From assembly GCA_031266215.1 (NCBI GenBank), contig JAISBL010000071.1, forward strand, positions 1-44,121: 44,121 nt of DNA, written 5' to 3'. Below, in pieces: positions 1 through 8,220 of the stretch. Both the position numbers and the translations under genes were made by a program. Origin of the DNA: Tannerellaceae bacterium. Lineage in GTDB: Bacteria; Bacteroidota; Bacteroidia; Bacteroidales; Tannerellaceae. Numbering within the stretch: the first letter of the stretch is position 1; each line of letters begins with the position of its first letter. The notes beneath the pieces are model-generated. The model did no database searches and was not told where the DNA came from. It saw only the letters and a program-made list of their open reading frames with translations.

Positions 1-17
1 AAGTTGCACAGATAATC

Positions 18-269
18 TTATTTACACACGTTGCGAATCGCAGTCTGAACGGACAGTACCCGGAGACCTGCCAGACCGGCTGACAGACAATCGCAGCCGG
101 CTACAGGCGCCGATATACAAGCACCGATATACAGGCGCCGGACGGCAGAAGTATCGAAGGCCGGCAGGCGACCGCGCAACACACTGCTTAATTCTGCATC
201 AGTCCGGCGCCTCATCAGAGTAAACCGCATTGCGGCAAACTCCTCCGGGAGTTTTTTGTCGCTACTCAT
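18..269 (-). CDS. Doubtful small ORF, unknown
   Basis: This 83-residue open frame has an ATG start and a charged, protein-like first 40 residues (MSSDKKLPEEF...), but the second half is rich in Cys, Ala and Arg without any recognisable domain and overlaps short repeats of the ACCGATATACA type. I do not recognise it. The ATG sits next to a short element (267-307) that recurs at 14937-14983 without a following ORF, so the apparent leader may be part of a dispersed repeat. It may be a decayed gene or chance. Confidence 0.2.
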   Translation of the reverse strand: MSSDKKLPEEFAAMRFTLMRRRTDAELSSVLRGRLPAFDTSAVRRLYIGACISAPVAGCDCLSAGLAGLRVLSVQTAIRNVCK

Positions 270-307
270 GTTTTTAAATGCGTTTGCCCTGGGATTCAGG
301 TCAAATG
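267..307. repeat. Dispersed short element, copy 1
   Basis: The bases CATG-TTTTTAAATGCGTTTGCCCT followed by GGGATTCAGGTCAAATG match a stretch at 14937-14983 with a few substitutions and a 6-7 base insertion. Both lie in gene-poor sequence. The role is unknown; on the minus strand it reads as an A-rich leader ending at an ATG. Confidence 0.45.
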
Positions 308-418
308 CACATGAAATAACTTAAAAAGATTGTACATTCGCGTTCTGTTAATTCTTTTACAAAATGACGCCTCCGAAAACATCTTCAAAAAGCTGTCATT
401 TAATTAAGCAAATAATCT

Positions 419-625
419 ATGAATCGTAAGAAACTACTCTCCGGATCCTTTCTTCTTATCATGGCGATACATATCGTTGTATTTACATCAATCGGCCTGT
501 TTACAACCAGGGGATGGAGGTTGCTCATTATTTTCCTTGCCGGACTGGCCGTAATGACTGCCGCCGGATGGCTTTTACGCCTGTATTACAAACGTCGCCT
601 GCGGAAACAGGGTAAAGATGCATGA
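419..625 (+). CDS. Small two-helix membrane protein
   Basis: The 68-residue product has two hydrophobic segments (about residues 8-27 and 33-53) and a strongly basic C-terminal tail (YYKRRLRKQGK), so it is predicted to sit in the inner membrane with the tail in the cytoplasm by the positive-inside rule. I do not recognise a named family. It lies about 230 bases before the sigma factor gene, on the same strand, with a repeat-bearing spacer between, so it is probably not in the same operon. The ATG is the first in frame, with no clear Shine-Dalgarno, which is usual in Bacteroidetes. Confidence 0.6.
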   Translation: MNRKKLLSGSFLLIMAIHIVVFTSIGLFTTRGWRLLIIFLAGLAVMTAAGWLLRLYYKRRLRKQGKDA

Positions 626-667
626 GGTGTGCAAAAAAATTGCTTTTACGGATTAAAATACCGTTAA

Positions 668-730
668 GAAACCGGTGATTACTGTACAGAAATCATCGAT
701 TTCTCCCCTGAAACCGGCGATTTTTGTACG
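668..730. repeat. Three 21-bp tandem units
   Basis: Three consecutive 21-base units begin GAAACCGGTGATT (668), GAAATCATCGATT (689) and GAAACCGGCGATT (710). The first 20 bases of units 1 and 3 are identical at 17 positions, while unit 2 is more diverged. The period equals that of the large array at 15061-15416, although the sequence differs. It lies in the spacer between the small membrane protein and the sigma factor gene. Confidence 0.6.
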
Positions 731-854
731 TGTTTTGGCATTCGCCTGTAAGTATTTTTTACGGCTGTGCGCATTTTTTCATATGTATGAATAAGTAAAT
801 AATACCTCGCGATCGTTTCTTATTATAAGGAGATACCTCTGAATTTGTTTCGCG

Positions 855-1400
855 ATGGAAACAGTAATGAACGAACCGCTGAAGGAGCAGGAGTTACTTG
901 AAAAATTCCGGGCATTGTACAAGCAATATGCACCGGCATTGATATTTTACGCCACCAGACTTGTTGATACGACTACGGCGGAAGATCTTGTGCATGATGT
1001 ATTCTTAAAGGTGTGGAATAAACGGTCGTTTATTTTCTGGGAAGAGAGTCTGAAATCTTACCTCTATAACGCAGTGCGACACGGATGCCTTGACTACCTG
1101 AAACATGAGGAGGTGAAAGCTAATTTTGAAAACAGCACGCTGATCAAACTTAAAATCGAAAAACTGTATTATAGCGAAACGACGGCTTTACTGTGGCAGG
1201 ACGACAACCGGCTACAGTATATTTATAAGCAAATAGACGCCCTGCCGCCGAAATGTCGCGAGATATTCATAATGGCCTACGTCGAGGAACGCAAAACGTC
1301 AGAGATAGCTTCGCTCCTGAGCATTTCCAAACGCACCGTAGAAGCCCAGTTGTATAAGGGCCTTAAATACATAAGAAAATCCCTGCATGCCTTTGTCTGA
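855..1400 (+). CDS. ECF sigma-70 family RNA polymerase sigma factor
   Basis: This 181-residue protein matches the ECF sigma class that Bacteroidetes pair with FecR-type anti-sigma factors to control SusC/D loci. Region 2 covers about residues 18-85, with the core-binding/-10 stretch AEDLVHDVFLKVW, and region 4 covers about 125-178, with the helix-turn-helix TSEIASLLSISKRTVEAQ. The usual length is 160-200 residues. It is followed by the anti-sigma gene and then susC, the classic order, so it should recruit RNA polymerase to the susC promoter when the outer-membrane transporter signals. The start could be the ATG at 855 or the one at 867; an AAGGAG 23 bases upstream of 855 is too far away to decide. 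Confidence 0.93.
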   Translation: METVMNEPLKEQELLEKFRALYKQYAPALIFYATRLVDTTTAEDLVHDVFLKVWNKRSFIFWEESLKSYLYNAVRHGCLDYLKHEEVKANFENSTLIKLKIEKLYYSETTALLWQDDNRLQYIYKQIDALPPKCREIFIMAYVEERKTSEIASLLSISKRTVEAQLYKGLKYIRKSLHAFV

Positions 1401-1537
1401 GCGCCACGGATGCGTTCGTCCCGCCTTCAGGCCGCGACGTTGCAGCAGCTAAGGTTTACATATCAGACGTGTTATTTATACTATCAGACGGTAAGTGTTT
1501 TTCGCCCCCGGATCGTGTATATTAAAAAAGAAGACGA

Positions 1538-2620
1538 ATGAACGAGGAAGACATGAACCAGATCGTATCCGGGTGGGTGATACACTACCTGCATCAGGAT
1601 ATTTCGGAGGGCGAATTGACGGATTTATACCAATGGTTGCAGGAATCGCCTGAAAACAAAGAATTTTTCTTCCAGATAAAAAGCATATACGATTCTACCC
1701 GCCATCACAGGCTGATGAGCGCCGAAGAGGTGGAAGAAAGCTGGCAACGCATGCAACGCCGGTTGTTCTCCCCCCCAGCCACCACCTCCCCTACCCTTCC
1801 CGAAAAAAGCGATCCTTCGCAGCCTGCGGGTGGTAAGAGACGCTTTCTCCGCCCGTTCACATACATGGCCGTAGCCTCGGTGGCCGCACTTCTGGGGTTC
1901 GGGATAAGTATGCTCACACAGTCGGTATTTCCTGAAACATCTCCGGTAAATGAAATGAGCTATAACGAGATCAGCGTGCCCAAAGGCGGAAGACCCGGCG
2001 CAATCACGCTATCCGATGGCACGAGAGTGCAATTGAACGTAGCCGGAACATTACGCTATCCCGCCGGCTTTTCAGACGATTGCCGCGAAGTATATCTCAA
2101 TGGGGAAGCATGGTTTGAAGTGGCGCATGATGCAGAAAAGCCCTTCATCGTCCATTTAAACCGGCAGGACATCATCGTACACGGAACCAGCTTCAACGTA
2201 GAAGCCTATCACGACGAACCGTACAGCGCTGTAACCCTGATGGACGGGAGCATCTCGCTGGAAACATCCAATAGCAGCGGCGAACGCATCAGCCGGATAT
2301 TTATCAGGCCCGGGCAGAAAGCCAATTTTGACAAGGTGTCGGAACATATTTATGTCGAAAATGCCGATGCAACTATGGCTAACGCCTGGACAAGGGGCGA
2401 ATACAAATTCAGGGACGAGCCGCTCGGACTTATTGTCAAACGGCTTGAGAACTACTACAACGTGAGGATAATGCTGGACTATGACCTCAGAGACATCCGC
2501 TACACGGGCACCTTTTCATTCAGCCAGAGTATAATACAGGCGCTGAACATCATCAATTACGAAAAACAATTCAGCTTCAGACAGAATGGTGAGAACGAGA
2601 TACTTATCAGGAAACAATAA
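1538..2620 (+). CDS. FecR-family anti-sigma factor
   Basis: The 360-residue protein has a cytoplasmic N-terminal region (1-100) expected to bind the sigma factor, one transmembrane helix near 105-126 (YMAVASVAALLGFG), a periplasmic FecR domain (about 140-245, including GEAWFEVAHDAEKPF) and a C-terminal DUF4974-like domain (about 285-360) that in this family contacts the N-terminal signalling domain of SusC. The SusC encoded next carries such an STN domain, so sensor and transporter match. The 137-base gap from the sigma gene is longer than usual. The family and order make this role secure; the inducing sugar is unknown. Confidence 0.93.
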   Translation: MNEEDMNQIVSGWVIHYLHQDISEGELTDLYQWLQESPENKEFFFQIKSIYDSTRHHRLMSAEEVEESWQRMQRRLFSPPATTSPTLPEKSDPSQPAGGKRRFLRPFTYMAVASVAALLGFGISMLTQSVFPETSPVNEMSYNEISVPKGGRPGAITLSDGTRVQLNVAGTLRYPAGFSDDCREVYLNGEAWFEVAHDAEKPFIVHLNRQDIIVHGTSFNVEAYHDEPYSAVTLMDGSISLETSNSSGERISRIFIRPGQKANFDKVSEHIYVENADATMANAWTRGEYKFRDEPLGLIVKRLENYYNVRIMLDYDLRDIRYTGTFSFSQSIIQALNIINYEKQFSFRQNGENEILIRKQ

Positions 2621-2799
2621 TAACATTAGTCGTATAATCCCTAAACACCCCAATGCCTATGAAACACGCAAAAGGATAAAAATCAATGACCCCGGAGGAA
2701 AAACCGGTTCAAAAACCCTTAGTTAACCACGCTCATACGTTGCGCGTCGGTCAAAAACAAGCAACTAAAGAGCTATCAATAAAAAAAACTATTAAAAGC

Positions 2800-5700
2800 A
2801 TGAAGAAAAGACTAAACTGTAACAGCAGTAATAGTAAGCTTAGTTGTAAGCTGCATATCAAAAGAATCGCACGCATAACACAGGTGCTGACAGTCCTCAT
2901 CATGGCAGGCATCCTCCATGTATCGGCCGCCACCTACGCCCAGGAACAACGTATATCTGTACGGATTGAGAATGGGACTTTTTATGACGTTGTCACACAA
3001 ATAGAAAAACAATCAGAGTTTATGTTTTTCTACAAAAGCGAAGATATAGACAATAATCAGCGCATTACTCTCGAAGCCCGCAACAAACTGGTATCAGACA
3101 TCCTCAATGAATTGCTCAAAGGCCGGGGAATGAGTTATCAGATCATGGATAAGCATATCATCATTACAAAAAACAACACTTCGTCTGCCGCCGCCCCTCA
3201 ACAGCAAATGCGTACGATCAGCGGCGTTGTAACGGATGCCGCACGGGAACCGCTCGTCGGAGTGAACGTGATCGTCAAAGGCACAACCAACGGCTCCATC
3301 ACCGACATAGACGGTAAATTCACGATAACCCAGGTGCCGCCCGGAGCTATCCTTCAGATAAGCTACATCGGCTACGCTTCACAGGAAATACAGGCAGGCA
3401 ACGCGTCTAATTTAAACATCACGCTGCTGGAAGACTCCAAAGCTCTGGAAGAAGTTGTAGTAACGGGTTACAGCACCCAGAAGAAGCGTGACCTTACGGG
3501 ATCGGTCGCCGTTGTCAAACTCGACGAAGTAGAATCCATCGTATCAAGTAACGTCATGCAGACGCTGCAGGGCCGCGTTCCGGGCGTATTCATCACCTCA
3601 ACCGGGAATCCCAACGGAGACGCTACCGTACTTATACGAGGCGTCAGCACCCTTGGCACATCAAGCAACCAGGCGCAAAGGAGCACGCCGCTTTACATCA
3701 TTGACGGCGTACCGACACAGGCTAACATGAGTACCCTTTCATCACAGGATATAGAATCCATACAGGTGCTCAAAGACGCTTCGTCGGCAACCATATACGG
3801 CTCGCGGGCTTCCAACGGCGTTATCATCATAACAACCAAGAAGGCCGACAGGCAAACCACTTCGATAAGGCTGAGAAGCTCCATGAGCGTAAGGCAGTAT
3901 ACCGAAAAGCCCCTTAACTGGCTCAATACCTACGAACGCGGATGGGTGCAGTGGCGCGCCGCCCGTAACGACGGCACAGACCCTGCAAACAACGGCTGGC
4001 CTTATTCCTTCGTCGATCATCAGGACGCTAATGGCAACTGGGTGTTGGACGAGATACAGTACCCGGAGTTCCTGGACGCTACCACGCAAACCATGCGCCC
4101 GGCCGATACCGACTGGGTGAACGAGATATTACAAACATCGGTTACGCAAAACTATAACGTCACCGTTTCTACCGGAGGCAACAAGGGACGGGCCCTGCTG
4201 GCGCTGGACTATCTGGACAACGTAGGTTCTGTGAAAGGGACGTACAACAACCGTATGAGCCTGCGCATCAATTCAGACTATTCGGTAATCGAGAACAGGC
4301 TGACAATAGGCGAAAACATTTCTCTGTCGAAGACCAAAAGAAGCCGCCTCAACGCCAGTTCGCTATTGAACTCCACGCGGCAGATACAGCCAATCGTGCC
4401 CATACATACCGTGAACGGCGTTGACTGGGGAGGCGCTACAGGCGCTATGGATGATAATGGAAAGAATCCGCTTCGTATCATCGAATGGAATGAAGACAAT
4501 TACGATAATATCATGAGGCTGTTCGGAGACGTACACCTGGACCTGGAAATTATCAGGAACCTGCACTACCGGACAACACTCGGGCTGGATCAGAACTTTA
4601 CATGGCGAAGGGTTATGACGAGGCCTTTCAGGGACGGCGGACAGTCTGACCCGACTTCACGCGTGGAAAGCACCCTCAACCGGCAGGGTACGCTCATCTG
4701 GAACAATACCCTCAACTACTCCTTCAATCTGAATAATCATGCCTTCGATGTACTCGTCGGGCACGAACAGACTGATATGACGCAGGACTACCAGTCGTAT
4801 ATGCGCGATGGTTACGATTCGCTGGACAAAGACTATATGTATATCTTCACCGGCACTTCGGGCATCACGCTAAACAGCTCCGGCGGAACGAACTCGGCAA
4901 CCCAGTACCGGTTACTGTCTTACTTCGGCAAGGCTAATTACAATTACAACAACAAATACCTGGCGTCATTTACCCTCCGGCACGACGGGTCTTCACGGTT
5001 CGGCGCCAACAACCGCTTCGCCACCTTCCCGGCCTTCTCACTCGGATGGCGCATAAGCGAAGAAGACTTCTTCAAGTCGGCCGTACCATTTGTCTCAGAC
5101 CTGAAGCTCCGCTACGGATGGGGTATGACAGGTAATCAGAACATTGACGACTTTGCTTCCTACGGGCTCTACGAAGCCCGATATACCAGCGACTGGACGG
5201 GCCGCACGACCTACGACATGAGTACGGCTTACGACATCACGGGACAGGGCACGGGCATCGCCCCGATGGGTTTCAGGCGTACGCAGTTGGCAAACTCCAA
5301 CCTTAAGTGGGAGGCCTCTACGCAGAACAACGGAGGTATCGACTTCGGACTGTTCGACCAGAAGCTTACCGGGTCGGCAGACTATTTCTTCATCAAGACT
5401 ACCAACATCCTCGTTACGCCTCCGTCACTGGCTGTACTGGGCGAAGGCGCCAACCGGTCGGTCAACGGCGCATCGATGGAAAACAGGGGATTTGAGTTCC
5501 TCCTGTCTTATAACGACAAGATAAGCGACCTGCGTTACACCGTAACCGCCAACCTCAGCGCTTATAGCAATAAGGTGACTTCGCTCCCCAATGAAGTTAT
5601 AACACAGTATCCCGGTAACGGCGTGGATAAAACGATACTGGGACGTCCGCGCAGCGTGGTCTTCGGCTACGTAACCGATGGTATCTTCAAATCACAGGAT

Positions 5701-6336
5701 GAAGTAGACGCCCATGTCACCCAGGCCGGAAAGGGAGTAGGAAGGCTGCGTTACCTCGACATAGCCGGCCCGAACGGCAGCGGCCCCGATGGTCTGATCT
5801 CCGATGCCGACCGCGACTTTATCGGCAAGACCGATCCCGATTTCACGTACGGCTTGAACATCACGCTGCAATACAAGCAGTGGGATATGAATGTCTTTTT
5901 CAACGGAGTGCAGGGTAGTTACGCCAATGTAGGCTCTACCAAGCGCAACGAGCAGTTCATAGGAGCTTCCGAAGCCGCCGGACAAAACTACGGCAAGAGC
6001 ACACTGGAAACATGGACGTATGAGAATTCGAACTCCAACATTCCCGCCCTGTCGCTCAGGGACGTGAACTCCGAAAAGTCAAGGATGTCTACCTACTTCC
6101 TCGAAAACACGTCATACTTCAAACTGCGTAACGTAGAAATAGGTTACACCATTCCAAAACACATCACCTCAAAGGCGCTTATTCAGAACGCACGCGTGTA
6201 CTTCATCGGTGAGAACCTGTTCAAGATATACAAGAAATCCGGCGACAATGCCTTTACCGGAGCCGATCCCGAAACACCCGGAACGGCCTATCCCATTCCT
6301 CTCTCTATGACCGTAGGTCTTAATGTTACATTCTAA
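2800..6336 (+). CDS. SusC/RagA TonB-dependent outer-membrane transporter
   Basis: From the chosen ATG the product is 1178 residues. It has a signal peptide (hydrophobic TQVLTVLIMAGILHVSA, cleavage near TYAQ), an STN domain (about 50-123) for signalling to the anti-sigma factor, a CarboxypepD_reg-like beta-sandwich (about 139-210), then a TonB plug beginning near EEVVVTGYSTQKKRDLTGSV and a beta-barrel to the C-terminus, ending NVTF with an aromatic last residue. It imports oligosaccharides across the outer membrane with SusD as lid, powered by TonB. The ORF track starts 38 residues earlier at 2686, but that stretch is hydrophilic and would bury the signal peptide, so I prefer 2800. Confidence 0.95.
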   Translation: MKKRLNCNSSNSKLSCKLHIKRIARITQVLTVLIMAGILHVSAATYAQEQRISVRIENGTFYDVVTQIEKQSEFMFFYKSEDIDNNQRITLEARNKLVSDILNELLKGRGMSYQIMDKHIIITKNNTSSAAAPQQQMRTISGVVTDAAREPLVGVNVIVKGTTNGSITDIDGKFTITQVPPGAILQISYIGYASQEIQAGNASNLNITLLEDSKALEEVVVTGYSTQKKRDLTGSVAVVKLDEVESIVSSNVMQTLQGRVPGVFITSTGNPNGDATVLIRGVSTLGTSSNQAQRSTPLYIIDGVPTQANMSTLSSQDIESIQVLKDASSATIYGSRASNGVIIITTKKADRQTTSIRLRSSMSVRQYTEKPLNWLNTYERGWVQWRAARNDGTDPANNGWPYSFVDHQDANGNWVLDEIQYPEFLDATTQTMRPADTDWVNEILQTSVTQNYNVTVSTGGNKGRALLALDYLDNVGSVKGTYNNRMSLRINSDYSVIENRLTIGENISLSKTKRSRLNASSLLNSTRQIQPIVPIHTVNGVDWGGATGAMDDNGKNPLRIIEWNEDNYDNIMRLFGDVHLDLEIIRNLHYRTTLGLDQNFTWRRVMTRPFRDGGQSDPTSRVESTLNRQGTLIWNNTLNYSFNLNNHAFDVLVGHEQTDMTQDYQSYMRDGYDSLDKDYMYIFTGTSGITLNSSGGTNSATQYRLLSYFGKANYNYNNKYLASFTLRHDGSSRFGANNRFATFPAFSLGWRISEEDFFKSAVPFVSDLKLRYGWGMTGNQNIDDFASYGLYEARYTSDWTGRTTYDMSTAYDITGQGTGIAPMGFRRTQLANSNLKWEASTQNNGGIDFGLFDQKLTGSADYFFIKTTNILVTPPSLAVLGEGANRSVNGASMENRGFEFLLSYNDKISDLRYTVTANLSAYSNKVTSLPNEVITQYPGNGVDKTILGRPRSVVFGYVTDGIFKSQDEVDAHVTQAGKGVGRLRYLDIAGPNGSGPDGLISDADRDFIGKTDPDFTYGLNITLQYKQWDMNVFFNGVQGSYANVGSTKRNEQFIGASEAAGQNYGKSTLETWTYENSNSNIPALSLRDVNSEKSRMSTYFLENTSYFKLRNVEIGYTIPKHITSKALIQNARVYFIGENLFKIYKKSGDNAFTGADPETPGTAYPIPLSMTVGLNVTF

Positions 6337-6348
6337 ATCTTATTTATC

Positions 6349-8106
6349 ATGAATATCATAAAATATATATGTATCGGCGGGCTGGCTGTAATGCCGTTGG
6401 CATGTACCGATTTTCTTGACGTTAACCCCAAGGGAACACTGAGCGACGGTCAGTTGAACAGCGTCGATATGGTGGAGAAAATGATCCTCGCCGCTTATTC
6501 CCATGTAGAAAACGACAACCGCGAGCAGTCTCCCTGGCTGTTTTCAGACATCCGGAGCGGCGATGCCTACAAAGGCGGCAGCAACTCCGGCGACATGGCC
6601 TGGGCCGGAGATATCGAGGTTTCATCCACTATCAAGGAAAGTTCCGTGGAATTCAGTTATAAGTGGGAACGGGCCTACGTTGCCATCTCACGTGCAAACA
6701 ACGCCCTGGCGCGTATCAACCAGCTATCCGAAGCCGAGTACCCCGATAAGGTAAAGAGAATGGCCGAGATGCGTTTCCTCCGTTCATTCCAGTTGTTTCA
6801 GATCAAGCAGATATTTAATCATGTCGTCTGGGTAGACGAAAACATGACCGAAGACGACCTTCTGAATGAATCTAACGTGAAGTACTCTGATCAGGAGCTT
6901 TGGGGCAAGATAATTGAAGACTTTGAGTATGCAACGAATAACCTGCCTGCCAATAACGGAGATATTGGCAGGGTGAGCAAATACTCGGCCATGTCATTCC
7001 TTGCCAAGGCTCTGATATATGCCGCCTATGTGCAGGCGCCCAATTATACGATCGAGCGTATCGACCTCGACAAGATGAGGCAGGTGGTAAACCTGGTGTC
7101 GCAGATCGAGGGTAGCGGCAAATACAGGCTCAACGACGACTTTGCCAAGAACTTCCTCTGGGAATATGAAACCCAGTCGACCGCCGAAGTTACCGAGTCG
7201 ATCTTTGCCGTCCAGAGCACGCACGATGACGGAACGACATACGGCAGGCTCAACCAGTTCAGCCTCCTCTCCTACCCGGCCTCCCCGGAATATGGATGCT
7301 GCGTAATGCACCTGCCGTCGCAGAATCTGGTGAATGCTTTCAAGACAGACCCACAGACCGGACTGCCTTTGTTTGATACCTATGATGAAGGGTTCCAGAT
7401 CACGACGGGCGAAGACATCGACAACCATCCCGAAGTAACGGTTGACCCCCGCCTCATGCACACGGTAGGCATGATAGGCAAACCGTATAAATATGATGTA
7501 GACTATCCTCTGCCGGAGAGCGGCATCAGGGCCGGCGGATACTACGGGACCTTTGTCTCGCTCAAGGAGGTGGAGACCTTCAACTGCCCCTGCTACCGGG
7601 TCGCACTGTATTTCAGGGGAAGCTCTTTGAACCGTGACCTGATCCGCTACGACGAGATATTGCTGTTCAAGGCCGAGGCTCTTATCCAGATCGGCGGCGC
7701 TGCCGAGCTTGAAGAAGCGCGCCAGATAATCAACCAGATCCGTGTGCGCGCAAAGAACAGCACAGGCCGGCTGGTTATGAAGGACGGAACGCCTTCGGCA
7801 AACTTCAAAATCGAAGAATATCCTAACGACGGTAAGTGGACAAAGGACTATGCATGGCAGGCGCTGCAATGGGAAATGCGTCTCGAACTGGCGATGGAAG
7901 CCCGCCGCGGTTTCGACCTCGTCCGCTGGGGAATTTCAGCCGAAACGGTCAACAAGTATTATACGGTAGAGAAAACCCGCAGGACGGCTTATATGACCAA
8001 TGCCGAGTTCACTCCCCAGAAGCACGAGTATCTGCCCATACCCAACCGACAGATAACATACAGCAGGGGCTTGTACAAGCAGAATTTAAATTATGACCAG
8101 ATATAA
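6349..8106 (+). CDS. SusD/RagB-like glycan-binding lipoprotein
   Basis: The 585-residue protein begins with a lipoprotein signal peptide (lipobox around MPLAC, Cys 19) followed by TDFLDVNPKG, the usual SusD N-terminus. The C-terminal part has the RagB/SusD signature (EMRLELAMEARRGFDLVRW, then YLPIPNRQI near the end). The helical TPR-like body forms the surface lid over SusC and binds the incoming glycan. It starts 12 bases after susC and is surely co-transcribed. Its ligand cannot be read from sequence; the GH32-like neighbour suggests fructose-containing chains. Confidence 0.95.
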   Translation: MNIIKYICIGGLAVMPLACTDFLDVNPKGTLSDGQLNSVDMVEKMILAAYSHVENDNREQSPWLFSDIRSGDAYKGGSNSGDMAWAGDIEVSSTIKESSVEFSYKWERAYVAISRANNALARINQLSEAEYPDKVKRMAEMRFLRSFQLFQIKQIFNHVVWVDENMTEDDLLNESNVKYSDQELWGKIIEDFEYATNNLPANNGDIGRVSKYSAMSFLAKALIYAAYVQAPNYTIERIDLDKMRQVVNLVSQIEGSGKYRLNDDFAKNFLWEYETQSTAEVTESIFAVQSTHDDGTTYGRLNQFSLLSYPASPEYGCCVMHLPSQNLVNAFKTDPQTGLPLFDTYDEGFQITTGEDIDNHPEVTVDPRLMHTVGMIGKPYKYDVDYPLPESGIRAGGYYGTFVSLKEVETFNCPCYRVALYFRGSSLNRDLIRYDEILLFKAEALIQIGGAAELEEARQIINQIRVRAKNSTGRLVMKDGTPSANFKIEEYPNDGKWTKDYAWQALQWEMRLELAMEARRGFDLVRWGISAETVNKYYTVEKTRRTAYMTNAEFTPQKHEYLPIPNRQITYSRGLYKQNLNYDQI

Positions 8107-8128
8107 CGTCGCACATCAGGCGCCTGTG

Positions 8129-8183
8129 CTGCACTGTCGCAGGCGCCTTCCTTTATAGCTCTCAGGTGTCTGCGACAGCGCAG
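8129..8183 (+). promoter_or_regulatory. Long hairpin between susD and the GH32-like gene
   Basis: Bases 8129-8148 can pair with 8164-8183: 20 positions with two G-U pairs and one A.C mismatch, around a 15-base loop (TCCTTTATAGCTCTC). An overlapping alternative hairpin pairs AGGCGCCTG (8118-8126) with CAGGCGCCT (8140-8148). No U-run follows directly, so it is not a textbook terminator. Its place suits 3'-end protection or partial attenuation that lowers downstream expression relative to susCD. Confidence 0.55.
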
Positions 8184-8220
8184 AGTGCAGGCCTGGCTAA
8201 CGTTATTTAAGCAAGATAAT

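Noticed and set aside
2686-2799. N-terminal extension of SusC
   Set aside because: Hydrophilic stretch that would precede the signal peptide; ATG 2800 gives a normal export signal.
6994-7869. 291-residue minus-strand ORF
   Set aside because: Lies inside susD, a strong coding gene on the other strand; no family features.
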